This document shows, in pieces, positions 8,740 through 17,371 of a stretch of 64,000 nt of DNA. The first letter of the stretch is position 1, and every line of letters starts with the position of its first letter. The position numbers were made by a program, and so were the translations under genes. The DNA comes from an uncultured Bacteroidales bacterium (GTDB lineage: Bacteria; Bacteroidota; Bacteroidia; Bacteroidales; P3), in the NCBI GenBank assembly GCA_900318665.1, contig ONLQ01000004.1, forward strand, positions 1 through 64,000. The letters are read 5' to 3'. Below the pieces are notes generated by a model, which was not told the DNA's origin, ran no database searches, and was given only the letters and a program-made list of their open reading frames with translations.

Positions 8740-8774
8740 AAATTTCATAATTCAAAATTCTCAATTAGAAAAGG

Positions 8775-9263
8775 ATGTCTTTCTTAAAAGTCACAACACA
8801 TATAGCCACACTGGCGGCAGCCGTCTTGCTCTTTGCGGCCTGCAATCCCGACGTGATATATTCAGAGAGCCACGCCGTAGATGAGCGCGGCTGGAACCTC
8901 GACGACAAACTAACCTACAGCATAGACATCAGCGACACGCAAAAAGTTTACAACCTCTTTGTGGACCTGCGCGTGGCACGCAACTACCCTTACAGCAACT
9001 CCTTCCTCTTCCTCCGCACCACGTTTCCCGACAACACCGTGGCCATAGACACCCTCGAATGTCCGCTGGCCTACGACGACGGCAAATGGCGCGGCAAACC
9101 TTCGGGACAGTATATTGACAACCGCTACTATTTCAAGAAACACGTCATCTTTCCGCAAAGCGGCACCTACACCCTCGACATCACCCACGGAATGCGCGAC
9201 ACCGCCATTGTGGGCATCAAGGACGTGGGCCTCGTGATGACCTTGGCCAAGCAAGGCGAATAG
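8775..9263 (+). CDS. gldH: Gliding-motility-associated lipoprotein GldH
   Basis: 162-residue lipoprotein with lipobox LLFAAC (Cys near residue 23), followed by a beta-rich domain with the GldH pattern YSIDISDTQKVYNLFVDLRV and NSFLFLRTTFPD. In Flavobacterium johnsoniae GldH is needed for gliding. In non-gliding Bacteroidales it persists next to cell-wall and T9SS genes, so its core role may be in envelope assembly. It lies directly upstream of pbp1A, consistent with an envelope role. GldD is also present in this window, at 35102-35692, but not linked. Confidence 0.85.
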   Translation: MSFLKVTTHIATLAAAVLLFAACNPDVIYSESHAVDERGWNLDDKLTYSIDISDTQKVYNLFVDLRVARNYPYSNSFLFLRTTFPDNTVAIDTLECPLAYDDGKWRGKPSGQYIDNRYYFKKHVIFPQSGTYTLDITHGMRDTAIVGIKDVGLVMTLAKQGE

Positions 9264-9302
9264 GCAGCGAAAGTGACGAACCCTTAATCGTAATCAAACC
9301 CT

Positions 9303-11555
9303 ATGACCATCAATATAGACAACAAGCAAAAGAAACTCTGGTATGCCTTTGCGGCATTCTGGGTCGCTATATTTCTCTTTTTCACATTGCTCTCGTTAGG
9401 CTGGCTGGGCTTCATGCCGTCGTTTGAGCAACTGGAAAACCCCGAAAGCAACCAGGCGAGCGAGGTGCTGTCGGAAGACGGCGAAGTGCTGGGATTTATT
9501 GGCATAGAGAACCGCTCGAACGTGACCTACGACGAGATTTCGCCCAACCTCATCAACGCCCTGATAGCCACCGAGGACGCCCGTTTCTTTGACCATTCGG
9601 GCATTGACGCGCGCAGCCTGGGCCGCGTGCTGTTCAAGACCCTCATAGGTCGCAACCGTGGCAGCGGCGGCGGCAGCACCATCACCCAGCAGTTGGCAAA
9701 AAACCTCTTCCCGCGCGAGCATAAAAGCAAACTCGGCACGGTCTATTCCAAGTTTAAGGAATGGGTGGTTGCCGTGAAACTGGAGCACAACTACTCGAAG
9801 CAGGAAATCATAGCGATGTATTTCAACACCGTGGATTTCGGCAGCAACGCCTACGGCATTAAGACCGCGGCACGCACCTTCTTCGGCAAATCGCCCGCCG
9901 ACCTCTCGGTGGTAGAGGCCGCCACCCTCGTGGGACTGCTCAAGGCCCCCACGACCTACAGCCCCATACTGAACCCCGAAAAGTCGTTCAACCGCCGCAA
10001 CACCGTGCTGTTTCAGATGCACCACTACAACTATCTGACCGACGCTGAATACGACAAACTCATCACCCAGCCCATAGACGTATCGAACTACACGCCGCAG
10101 AGCCACAACGAGGGCCTGGCGACCTATCTGCGCGAATATATACGCGAATATATGAAGGACTGGTGCAAGCACCACCGCAAAGCCAACGGCGACAACTATG
10201 ACGTACACACCGACGGACTGAAGATACACACCACCATCAACTCGCGTATGCAACTCTATGCCGAGCAGGCCGTGCGCGAACACCTGAGCAAGGAGATACA
10301 GCCCGCTTTCTTCCGCGAACTGAGACTCCGTGGCGGCAACCCCTTCTGCGACATCTCGGCCGAGCAGCAGAACAAACTGCTCACGCAGGCCATGAAGAAT
10401 AGCGACCGCTACTATCAGATGCGCCATGCAGGAATGAGCGAGAACGAGATACGCAAGGCCTTCGACCAGAAGGTGGAGATGCGCGTCTTTGCATGGAACA
10501 AGAAAGGATATGTCGATACGACGATGACGCCGTGGGACTCGCTGCTCTACTGCAAGAAATTCCTCAACGCAGGCCTTATGTCGGTAGAGCCTGGCACAGG
10601 CTGCGTGCGCGCCTACGTGGGCGGCATCAACTACCGCTATTTCAAATACGACAATGTGCGCAGCCACCGACAGGTGGGTTCCACGTTCAAACCCTTTGTC
10701 TATACCATGGCGCTGCAGGACCTCGGCATGTTCCCCTGCACCGAGGTGCCTAACAGCGAGGTGTGTTTCGAGGTGTTCAACAAGCCCGACTGGTGCCCGA
10801 AGAACTCGACCAAAGAGCGCGAGAACGAGATGGTGACGCTAAAATGGGCGTTGGCGCACTCGGTCAACTGGGTGTCGGCCTACCTCATGAAGCAAGGCTC
10901 GCCCGAACAGGTCATAGAGATTGCACGCCGCATGGGTGTCAACAGCCCCATTGACGCGGTGCCGGCCATCAGCGTTGGAACGCCCGAAATCACGGTCTAT
11001 GAGATGGCAGGAGCCATGGCCACCTTTGCCAACCACGGCGAATATGTAGAGCCTATCATCATCAGCAGCATACGCGACAACAAAGGCATGATTCTGGAGC
11101 AGTTTGTGCCCGAACGCCACGAGGCCATAAGCGACCGCACGGCCTACATGATGCTGCACCTCATGAAAGGCGTGGTGGAGAGCGGCACCGGCGTGCGCCT
11201 CAACTACAAATATCATCTGAACCAGTACAGCACCGCCATAGCAGGCAAGACAGGCACCACGCAGAACAACTCCGACTGCTGGTTTGTGGGCATCACGCCT
11301 AAACTTGCCACCGCCGTATGGACGGGCGGCGAGGTGCGCAGCATACACTTCCGCAATATGACGTTCGGACAGGGCGCAAGTATGGCGCTGCCTATCTTCG
11401 GCCACTTTATGGAGAAGATATACCAAGACACGAAACTAAACTTCCCACGTGGCGAATTTGAGCGCCCCAACGTACCGCTGGGCACCGAACTCGACTGTTC
11501 CAAATTCCAACAAGAGATTAGCAACGAGTCTTACGATGACGCCTATCTTTGGTAG
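9303..11555 (+). CDS. mrcA: Bifunctional penicillin-binding protein 1A
   Basis: Class A PBP that polymerises lipid II and cross-links peptidoglycan, anchored in the inner membrane by one N-terminal helix (about residues 15-38). The glycosyltransferase 51 domain (60-240) has the catalytic Glu91 in TEDARFFDHSG and the motifs STITQQLAKN and YGIKTAARTFFGK. The transpeptidase domain (from about 400) has Ser460 in STFK, SVN at 520-522 and KTG at 649-651, so both activities should be intact. Its final 20 bases overlap the rlmN start. It belongs to the holB-ricT-gldH-mrcA-rlmN-prsW run. Confidence 0.95.
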   Translation: MTINIDNKQKKLWYAFAAFWVAIFLFFTLLSLGWLGFMPSFEQLENPESNQASEVLSEDGEVLGFIGIENRSNVTYDEISPNLINALIATEDARFFDHSGIDARSLGRVLFKTLIGRNRGSGGGSTITQQLAKNLFPREHKSKLGTVYSKFKEWVVAVKLEHNYSKQEIIAMYFNTVDFGSNAYGIKTAARTFFGKSPADLSVVEAATLVGLLKAPTTYSPILNPEKSFNRRNTVLFQMHHYNYLTDAEYDKLITQPIDVSNYTPQSHNEGLATYLREYIREYMKDWCKHHRKANGDNYDVHTDGLKIHTTINSRMQLYAEQAVREHLSKEIQPAFFRELRLRGGNPFCDISAEQQNKLLTQAMKNSDRYYQMRHAGMSENEIRKAFDQKVEMRVFAWNKKGYVDTTMTPWDSLLYCKKFLNAGLMSVEPGTGCVRAYVGGINYRYFKYDNVRSHRQVGSTFKPFVYTMALQDLGMFPCTEVPNSEVCFEVFNKPDWCPKNSTKERENEMVTLKWALAHSVNWVSAYLMKQGSPEQVIEIARRMGVNSPIDAVPAISVGTPEITVYEMAGAMATFANHGEYVEPIIISSIRDNKGMILEQFVPERHEAISDRTAYMMLHLMKGVVESGTGVRLNYKYHLNQYSTAIAGKTGTTQNNSDCWFVGITPKLATAVWTGGEVRSIHFRNMTFGQGASMALPIFGHFMEKIYQDTKLNFPRGEFERPNVPLGTELDCSKFQQEISNESYDDAYLW

Positions 11556-12576
11556 CACACTCGGCGAACTGCAGCAACTCTGCGTCGATGAAGGCTGGCC
11601 ACGCTTTGTGGCACGCCAACTGTGCCAATGGATGTATGAGAAGCACGCCACCTCGTTTGAGCAGATGACCAACCTCTCGCTCAAGGTGCGCGCCCGTCTG
11701 GCAGAGATTGGCACCGTGGAGCCCAACTATCCCGTAGATTGCCAGGTGTCGAAAGACGGCACCAAGAAATATCTCTTTGCCGAAAAAGCCATAGCGCCAT
11801 CGGGCGAGGAGAGCACACAATATGTTGAGGCGGTATATATACCCGACGGCGACCGCGCCACGCTCTGCGTGTCGTGTCAGATGGGCTGCAAGATGAACTG
11901 CTCTTTCTGCGTCACCGGTCGCGGCGGCTACCACGGCAGCCTCACCACGGCACAGATACTCAACCAGATATTCGCCATACCCGAAAGCCGCAACCTTACC
12001 AACGTGGTGTATATGGGCATGGGCGAGCCTATGGACAACTACGACAACGTGCTGCGTAGCACACAGGTGCTAACCGAAGAATGGGGCCTGGCATGGAGCC
12101 CGCAGCGCATCACCGTCTCGTCGGTGGGCGTGATACCGAAACTGCGCCGCTTCATAGAGGAGAGCCGCTGCCATGTGGCCGTGAGCCTCCACAACCCCAT
12201 AGCAAGCCAGCGTCTCGCGCTGATGCCAGCCGAAAAAGGCTACCCCATAGCCGACGTGGTGGCGATGCTAAAAGAATACGACTGGAGCGGGCAACGACGC
12301 ATCTCGTTCGAATACACCATGTTCGGCGGGCTGAACGACACCATAGCCCATGCCGACGCACTGCTGCGGCTGCTCAAAGGGCTGCGCTGCCGTGTGAACC
12401 TCATACGCTTCCACGCCTCGCCACTGACGCCCTACCACACCAGCACCCCCGCCGCCATACGCGCCTTCCAAGACCATCTGAACAACCACGGCCTCACCTG
12501 CACCCTGCGCGCCTCGCGAGGCGAAGACATACAGGCTGCCTGCGGACTGCTGGCTGGGAAAAAGAATAAAGCATGA
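11536..12576 (+). CDS. rlmN: Dual-specificity 23S rRNA/tRNA adenine C2-methyltransferase
   Basis: Radical-SAM enzyme making m2A2503 in 23S rRNA and m2A37 in some tRNAs. From the ATG at 11536 the protein has 346 residues with the cluster-binding Cys118, Cys122 and Cys125 (GCKMNCSFC) and the GMGEPMDNYDNV motif. The C-terminal Cys336 (IQAACGLL) corresponds to the methyl-carrying or resolving cysteine. An in-frame extension up to 11449 exists inside pbp1A but is not family-like, so the overlapping start (20 bp into pbp1A) is chosen. The stop overlaps prsW by ATGA, indicating tight translational coupling. Confidence 0.94.
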   Translation: MTPIFGSTLGELQQLCVDEGWPRFVARQLCQWMYEKHATSFEQMTNLSLKVRARLAEIGTVEPNYPVDCQVSKDGTKKYLFAEKAIAPSGEESTQYVEAVYIPDGDRATLCVSCQMGCKMNCSFCVTGRGGYHGSLTTAQILNQIFAIPESRNLTNVVYMGMGEPMDNYDNVLRSTQVLTEEWGLAWSPQRITVSSVGVIPKLRRFIEESRCHVAVSLHNPIASQRLALMPAEKGYPIADVVAMLKEYDWSGQRRISFEYTMFGGLNDTIAHADALLRLLKGLRCRVNLIRFHASPLTPYHTSTPAAIRAFQDHLNNHGLTCTLRASRGEDIQAACGLLAGKKNKA

Positions 12577-13331
12577 ACCTTATCTTCATCCTTGCAACAC
12601 TCCCCGTTGCTCTCATCCTTATCTACATCTATCGTAAGGACGTAAACAAAGAGCCTATCCGAAAACTTATCGTGGCTTTCCTTGCCGGTTGCGTCACCGT
12701 CATTCCGGCAATGATTATGGAGTTAATACTGCAGCCGTTTTCGCCTGGGACACCTATCCTTGGCGGATTATTTGACGGTTTCGTGGTGGCGGGATTCAGC
12801 GAAGAACTGAGCAAACTCGCGCTACTGATGCTCGTCATCTGGCGCAGCGACGAGTTCAGCGAGTATTTCGACGGCATAGTCTATGCCGTTTTCGTCTCGA
12901 TGGGATTTGCTGGCATCGAGAACCTTCTGTATGTCTTTTCGCCCGACAGCATTTCGGAATCCATATCCACCGCCATAGTGCGCGCCATAATCTCCGTGCC
13001 GGGCCATTTCCTCTTTGCCGTGGCTATGGGCTACTACTTGTCGCTGGCAAAGTTCGACCCAGCCCACCGCAGCAATCATCTGATTAAAGCACTATTCTAC
13101 CCCGTAATGCTGCACGGCACCTTCGACGCCATACTGATGGTGTCCGACGGCTTGTCGGCCTACGAGGGACTGACCTACATGGTAGGTGCCATAGAATTTG
13201 TGGTGTTCGTCATCTTCGACATTAAACTGTGGAAGAAAGGACTGAAACGCATCAAGCAGATGCAGGAGATGTCGCGAAGACAAGATTACAACCCGATGAA
13301 CCCCTTTGAGAATTTCCGCTGGGAGTTTTAG
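12573..13331 (+). CDS. prsW: PrsW-family intramembrane protease homologue
   Basis: 252 residues with seven to eight hydrophobic segments. The family metal/active-site motifs are visible in the expected order: EELSK (about 76-80), FAGIEN (about 111-116), PGHFLFAV (about 146-153) and LHGTFDA (about 180-186). In Bacillus, PrsW makes the first cut in anti-sigma factor RsiW. No anti-sigma factor is seen nearby, so the substrate is unknown. The ATG overlaps the rlmN stop (ATGA). The last ~30 residues are basic and cytosolic. It closes the operon; the spacer after it holds repeat words but no clear intrinsic terminator. Confidence 0.82.
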   Translation: MNLIFILATLPVALILIYIYRKDVNKEPIRKLIVAFLAGCVTVIPAMIMELILQPFSPGTPILGGLFDGFVVAGFSEELSKLALLMLVIWRSDEFSEYFDGIVYAVFVSMGFAGIENLLYVFSPDSISESISTAIVRAIISVPGHFLFAVAMGYYLSLAKFDPAHRSNHLIKALFYPVMLHGTFDAILMVSDGLSAYEGLTYMVGAIEFVVFVIFDIKLWKKGLKRIKQMQEMSRRQDYNPMNPFENFRWEF

Positions 13332-13342
13332 GTTTGTAATCT

Positions 13343-13475
13343 GTGACCTGTTATCTGTGAAATGAGTGGGGTATCTGTGAACAGTGATATGAGAGGGAGC
13401 TCGCTATAGCCTGATTACTGATTTCTGTTCACTGTTCACTGATTTCTGATTACTGCTCACTGATTACTGATTACA
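13343..13475. repeat. Low-vocabulary spacer of CTGATTACTGATT / GTGAACAGTGA words
   Basis: The gap between two convergent genes is almost wholly made of variants of TGATTACTGATT, ATCTGTGA and TTCACTGTTCAC. The segment 13425-13441 reads CTGTTCACTGTTCACTG and GTGAACAGTGAT lies at 13377-13388 in the opposite sense, so the region can fold on itself. The 13-mer AGTGAACAGTGAA (minus strand here) recurs in the rpoA-rpsD spacer near 42192-42206. Confidence 0.65.
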
Positions 13476-13477
13476 CA

Positions 13478-14008
13478 TCAGTGTCTTGACCCCGTGCCAA
13501 ACATCTTTTTATCTTCGTTCTGCGTACGCAACTCGGTGAGTATCTGACAGAACTCCTGCGCCGTGAGAATAGTCTTGCGAGGGTCTTTGCGCCCATTTAG
13601 GTAATATAGTTTCTTGCCTTTGGTTGACATCAGCGCCATACGGAAACGTGTGTTCTGCTCAAAGAGCGCGGCATAGGCACGGCGCACCAAGGCTTGGAAC
13701 TCTTCGCTCTGGCGGTCTATGGGCTGTCCTTTCCACCACAGACGCTGGTCGCGCTGCCATTGTGAGGTGGCGGCTCGGCGTGCCTCATTGCCTTTCAAAC
13801 CGCATACGTCTTGCTGGTGCGAGACGTCCTCGCACTTCAGCGACTGCAGAAAGCCCTCCATGCTGCCACAACTCACATCGTCGAAGGTGAATTTGTTGCT
13901 CCTCATGTTTGAAAGGATATCGCCAGGGTACTTGCCTTTTGAACTGATATTGACGGCCTTGCCAATAGCGACCATCAGTTTGACGGATAATCTATATAAT
14001 GCGCCCAT
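13478..14008 (-). CDS. NADAR-like (YbiA/DUF1768-type) domain protein
   Basis: 176 residues, soluble. The segment YPGDILSNMRSNKFTFDDVS, followed by GSMEGFLQSLK and a late helix QALVRRAYAALFEQNTRFRMAL, follows the order of NADAR-fold proteins (SN, then S-x-E-x-F-x-Q-x-x-K, then an ALxxKF-like helix). E. coli YbiA removes ADP-ribose from small molecules or riboflavin intermediates, and other NADAR proteins reverse guanine ADP-ribosylation. No activity is assigned here. It is last in a minus-strand set, 29 bp after htrA, with which it may be co-transcribed. Confidence 0.55.
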   Translation of the reverse strand: MGALYRLSVKLMVAIGKAVNISSKGKYPGDILSNMRSNKFTFDDVSCGSMEGFLQSLKCEDVSHQQDVCGLKGNEARRAATSQWQRDQRLWWKGQPIDRQSEEFQALVRRAYAALFEQNTRFRMALMSTKGKKLYYLNGRKDPRKTILTAQEFCQILTELRTQNEDKKMFGTGSRH

Positions 14009-14037
14009 CGCTGAATGTTTTACACGTTAGACATCTA

Positions 14038-15177
14038 CTATCTTTTTCGGATTTGGGTGTTGCCGATGGCGTTGAGCAACGTGGCCTCGACATTGCGGAC
14101 CTGGCCGTTACGCACATAGCGCAGTTCCACCTTGTCGCCTGGCGAGCATTTGCCCAGCACCTCCATCATCTCGGCGTAGGAGTTGATGTCAACGCCAGCC
14201 ACCTGCAGAATGATGTCGCCCACCTCGATGCCGGCACGGTCGGCAGCGCAGTCGGCAATGACGCGCGTGACGACGATGCCCTTGATGTCGCTCACGCCCA
14301 ACTGCTGTGCCAACTGCTGCGTCATCTCGGTGACGTTGACGCCAAGATAGGCGCGCTGGGTGTAGCCGTATTCTTTAAGGTCTTTCACCACCTTCTGCGC
14401 CAAATCCGACGGTATGGCAAACGAGTAGCCAGTATAGTAGCCGTCGCCAGAGGCAATGGCGGTATTGATGCCTATCAACTGGGCGTTGCCATTGACGAGC
14501 GCGCCACCCGAATTGCCCGAATTGACGGCGGCATCGGTCTGCAAAAACGACTCAATAGGACTCTCCAGACCGCGGGCATTCTCGATGATGCCCATATTGC
14601 GCGCCTTGGCGCTGATGATGCCAGCCGTGACGGTAGAGGTAAGGTTGAAGGGGTTGCCGATGGCAAGCACAGGCTCGCCAATACGCACGCTGTCGCTGTT
14701 GCCAAACGGAATCCACTGCAGTCCGTCAACGTCAATCTTTATCAGCGCGAGGTCGGTGGCGGGGTCGTTACCGATGAGCGTGGCAGGATAGACACGCTTG
14801 TCGTTGAGCGACACCGTGATACGCTCGGCGTCCTGCACGACGTGGTTGTTGGTGACGATATATCCGTCGGGCGAAATGATGACACCCGAGCCGAACGCGC
14901 TATAGGTCTTACGCTGCACGCCACGGTCGATAATCATGCCGAAGAACTCCTGATAGAGCGGCGTGAGTTTGGTCATCTCGGTCTTGATATGCACCACGGC
15001 GTCGATGGTTCGCGCCGCCACCTGCGAGAAGTCAACATACTTGATTTGCGCGGTATGCGGCGAAGGCTCCATGACGGCAAAAGGCACTGCCTCGCTACGC
15101 TCCTGCTGCTGCGACTCGGCATTGGTGCAAGCCGAAAGAAAAAGAAAAATGCCAACAGCAAAAAAGATTTTCTTCAT
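14038..15177 (-). CDS. HtrA/Deg-type serine protease, lipoprotein form, one PDZ domain
   Basis: Envelope quality-control protease. The signal sequence ends in a lipobox (LSAC, Cys17), so it is probably membrane-anchored rather than soluble. The trypsin-like domain has the complete triad: His112 (NNHVVQD), Asp142 (DPATDLALI) and Ser223 (NSGNSGGAL). One PDZ domain covers about 276-366, with the carboxylate-binding loop at AYLGV. At 379 residues with a single PDZ it is closer to DegS/HtrA types than to two-PDZ DegP. It lies downstream of the acyltransferase (28 bp) and ahead of the NADAR-like gene. Confidence 0.9.
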   Translation of the reverse strand: MKKIFFAVGIFLFLSACTNAESQQQERSEAVPFAVMEPSPHTAQIKYVDFSQVAARTIDAVVHIKTEMTKLTPLYQEFFGMIIDRGVQRKTYSAFGSGVIISPDGYIVTNNHVVQDAERITVSLNDKRVYPATLIGNDPATDLALIKIDVDGLQWIPFGNSDSVRIGEPVLAIGNPFNLTSTVTAGIISAKARNMGIIENARGLESPIESFLQTDAAVNSGNSGGALVNGNAQLIGINTAIASGDGYYTGYSFAIPSDLAQKVVKDLKEYGYTQRAYLGVNVTEMTQQLAQQLGVSDIKGIVVTRVIADCAADRAGIEVGDIILQVAGVDINSYAEMMEVLGKCSPGDKVELRYVRNGQVRNVEATLLNAIGNTQIRKR

Positions 15178-15205
15178 GGTATTGTGAGATTTGAAAATTG
15201 TAATG

Positions 15206-16321
15206 CTAATGTTTTTTGCTACGCAACGGCTCGCCCAGTACGCACCAACGGACTATGGGGATGCGCTTGATGATTTCGTTCAGCAGGGGCGACAGGACAA
15301 ATACTGCTGCCGCAAGGATAAGATATATGGCCACGGGCGGTAGCGAGGTGTAGTATTTCATCATATAGCCGAAACTTACTACCACCAGATAATGAACCAC
15401 ATAGATGCCGAAACTTGAGCGTGTCATATAGCCAGCGAAACGGCCTGTGCGGTCGAAACGAGCCTCGAACCAGCCCATCATTGCCAGACACATAAGCCAT
15501 CCGTAGATGTTGTTGAGCGGACTGGTGAGATACTGCGGCGAGGTAGGGCTCTCGCCAAAGGTGGTGACTATCAGCATCACGCCACATGCCACAGCGTAGC
15601 ACATCAGAGCAATCCACGCCTTGCCGAGCAGGGCCTGCACCGTGTCGTGGGAGAATACATAATAGCCCAGCAGGAACGGGATGACGTAAAACAAAGGTTT
15701 GTGGAGGTTATAGAGCCCGTCGAGCGATTGTAGGCGCGGCTCCATGATTTGCGTAAACTCGCCCAGCCAGAGCAGCACGCCCAGCAGCAAAATCCACACC
15801 AGGGCGGCCTTGCCGCTAAACACCTTGCCGCACCACTGGTGGAAACGCTCGCTGAAGTCTGCTTTATGCAGCAAGAGCAGTAGCAATGAGAAAAGCCAGA
15901 GGTCAACTATGAACCACAGCGGACCTGTGCCGCTGAACGCCCATATAAAATATTTGACGGGGCCTGGAGTGCCAGCCAAGGCGTCGGTGCCGCCCAAATG
16001 GGTATTGAAATAGCCCGTCATCCACTGAAAGACAAGAAGGCCAATGGTGGCAGGCACCAAGAGTTTGCGTGTGCGGAGAGAGAACCACTCCTTTGCCGGA
16101 CGGCGCATGAGCGCATAGCGCGCGCTGATGCCCGCCAGCAGGAACAGCAACGGCATGAACCACGGATAAAGGATATACATCACAACGTCCTGCGGCTGCG
16201 AGCCACCAAAACCACCCACACCACCAAAGACACCTTTGTTGTTGTAGAAATAAACAACATGATAGAGCAGCACCAAGAGCACCGTAACCCAGCGCAGATT
16301 GTCTATCCAGTGTTTTCTCAT
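15206..16321 (-). CDS. Acyltransferase-3 family membrane protein
   Basis: 371 residues, about ten transmembrane segments. The N-terminus RKHWIDNLRWVTVLLVLLYH is the classic AT3 start with the conserved Arg in helix 1 and the essential His. A later segment GPLWFIVDLWLFSLL resembles the family's WFL-type motif. Such enzymes O-acetylate or succinylate surface or periplasmic glycans (OpgC/OafA relatives). The substrate is unknown because no glycan cluster adjoins. It follows a small membrane gene by 15 bp and precedes htrA. Confidence 0.8.
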   Translation of the reverse strand: MRKHWIDNLRWVTVLLVLLYHVVYFYNNKGVFGGVGGFGGSQPQDVVMYILYPWFMPLLFLLAGISARYALMRRPAKEWFSLRTRKLLVPATIGLLVFQWMTGYFNTHLGGTDALAGTPGPVKYFIWAFSGTGPLWFIVDLWLFSLLLLLLHKADFSERFHQWCGKVFSGKAALVWILLLGVLLWLGEFTQIMEPRLQSLDGLYNLHKPLFYVIPFLLGYYVFSHDTVQALLGKAWIALMCYAVACGVMLIVTTFGESPTSPQYLTSPLNNIYGWLMCLAMMGWFEARFDRTGRFAGYMTRSSFGIYVVHYLVVVSFGYMMKYYTSLPPVAIYLILAAAVFVLSPLLNEIIKRIPIVRWCVLGEPLRSKKH

Positions 16322-16336
16322 AGTATTGATTGTTTT

Positions 16337-16753
16337 TTAGTTAGAATGAGTTATTGCTTTTTTCAAGACCACCACGGCAGAGAGAGCCTCCAGCAGTCCG
16401 AGAACAAAAAAGATATTGCTCAACGCGTTGAAGCCAAACACCCACCATTCGAGCACAATCCACAACATCAGGATAATGCCGCACGCGAGAACCGCGTACT
16501 GCGCCAAACCACTCTTGCGAAACAGCAGATATGCCGCCGTGAACTGCGGTGCGCCATTCAAGAGCAACAGCACGATGCTCGACGGAATGAAATCGCGGAA
16601 GAAGATGTCGCTCCACGGCATCTTGGTCCTCAACATCTCCAGCAATGGTTCCATGCCCCACTTAGCGCCAGTAGGGTCGCTCCACATCATCGTGGCACCT
16701 GCCACAGCACCAATAGCCACGAACAACGTAAGGATTTTCTGTAATATCGTCAT
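16337..16753 (-). CDS. Small four-helix membrane protein of unknown function
   Basis: 138 residues from the ATG at 16753 (the frame is open further upstream, but that part overlaps the promoter at 16779). Four hydrophobic stretches are visible: ILTLFVAIGAVAGATMMW, SIVLLLLNGAPQFTAAYLLF, YAVLACGIILMLWIVLEWW and ALSNIFFVLGLLEALSAVVV. I do not recognise a family or any catalytic motif. First gene of a minus-strand set with the acyltransferase, htrA and the NADAR-like gene. Confidence 0.65.
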   Translation of the reverse strand: MTILQKILTLFVAIGAVAGATMMWSDPTGAKWGMEPLLEMLRTKMPWSDIFFRDFIPSSIVLLLLNGAPQFTAAYLLFRKSGLAQYAVLACGIILMLWIVLEWWVFGFNALSNIFFVLGLLEALSAVVVLKKAITHSN

Positions 16754-16778
16754 GATTGTTTTTTCATAAAACCGACTG

Positions 16779-16786
16779 CAAAGGTA
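16779..16786 (-). promoter_or_regulatory. -7 element (TACCTTTG)
   Basis: Minus-strand TACCTTTG followed by CA, 25 bp upstream of the ATG at 16753. It likely drives the four-gene set down to 13478. A divergent promoter lies at 16880. Confidence 0.7.
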
Positions 16787-16879
16787 CAAGCATATTCCCA
16801 CATCTGCAAACAAGAAGGGTATTCTGCGTGATTTTTGTAGCAAGCCGAAAATGGCCGATGCCGTTTGTGGAAAAATTAT

Positions 16880-16887
16880 TATTTTTG
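16880..16887 (+). promoter_or_regulatory. -7 element (TATTTTTG)
   Basis: TATTTTTG followed by CA, 14 bp before the ATG at 16902, so the transcript would have almost no leader. Probable promoter for the His/Cys-rich protein and perhaps the whole metal-uptake locus. Confidence 0.6.
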
Positions 16888-16901
16888 CAAGCCGAAAAGA
16901 T

Positions 16902-17252
16902 ATGACACGACGCACGTTTCGACATATTGCCTCTATAGTGCTGCTTGCGGCCTACCTCCCGATGGTGGTATTGTCGTCGTTGCATATCCATCACGAGACC
17001 ATCGACAATGTCGAGAATTGCTCCGACTGCGCCAATCATGTGGCGCACCCAGGGCATATCGACACGATGCATCACCATCAGTCCGACTGCCAATACTGCC
17101 TGTTTCTGAGCCTGAACTATGACGTGCAGGCCGCCGAGCAGTCTATGGCACCCTACCCCATGCTGGAAGTGGTAGCGCCCATGGCGTCATCGCCAATGCT
17201 GCCCATTCACCACGGGGTTCCTCATTCCCACGCACCGCCTTTTGTGGTTTAA
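16902..17252 (+). CDS. His/Cys-rich small exported protein, probable metal-binding
   Basis: 116 residues. A positively charged start and one hydrophobic helix (10-27) precede a region dense in metal ligands: HIHH (38-41), CSDC (40-43), HPGH (49-52), HHH (57-59) and CQYC (63-66), with a further HH and HSH near the C-terminus. I recognise no named enzyme. The layout suggests a periplasmic, membrane-anchored metal sensor or carrier. It precedes a TonB-dependent receptor and two DUF4625-like lipoproteins, which supports a role in metal acquisition (inference). The start at 16902 is chosen because an in-frame ATG at 16851 lies upstream of the promoter. Confidence 0.7.
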   Translation: MTRRTFRHIASIVLLAAYLPMVVLSSLHIHHETIDNVENCSDCANHVAHPGHIDTMHHHQSDCQYCLFLSLNYDVQAAEQSMAPYPMLEVVAPMASSPMLPIHHGVPHSHAPPFVV

Positions 17253-17274
17253 GTTTTTTTGCAAGCATTTTTTC

Positions 17275-17324
17275 CTCTTGTCGTAAAGCATAGCGGCAAG
17301 AGATTTCTGCCCTTTGTTGCAGAA
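17275..17324 (+). other. Two hairpins in leader of TonB receptor gene
   Basis: Stem 1 pairs CTCTTGTCG (17275-17283) with CGGCAAGAG (17294-17302), nine pairs including one G-U. Stem 2 pairs TTCTGC (17305-17310) with GCAGAA (17319-17324). They fill the 119-bp gap between the His-rich gene and the receptor ATG and lack a U-tract, so they look more like a regulatory or processing element than a terminator. Confidence 0.4.
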
Positions 17325-17371
17325 GTGTGCAAAGCGTAACCAGAACCACTAACCGATAACATCTTTTGTTT

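Noticed and set aside
13999..15270. Long plus-strand frame (about 423 codons) across the htrA gene
   Set aside because: It is antisense to a protease with an intact catalytic triad and its translation has no domain. GC-rich codon bias makes such antisense frames common here.
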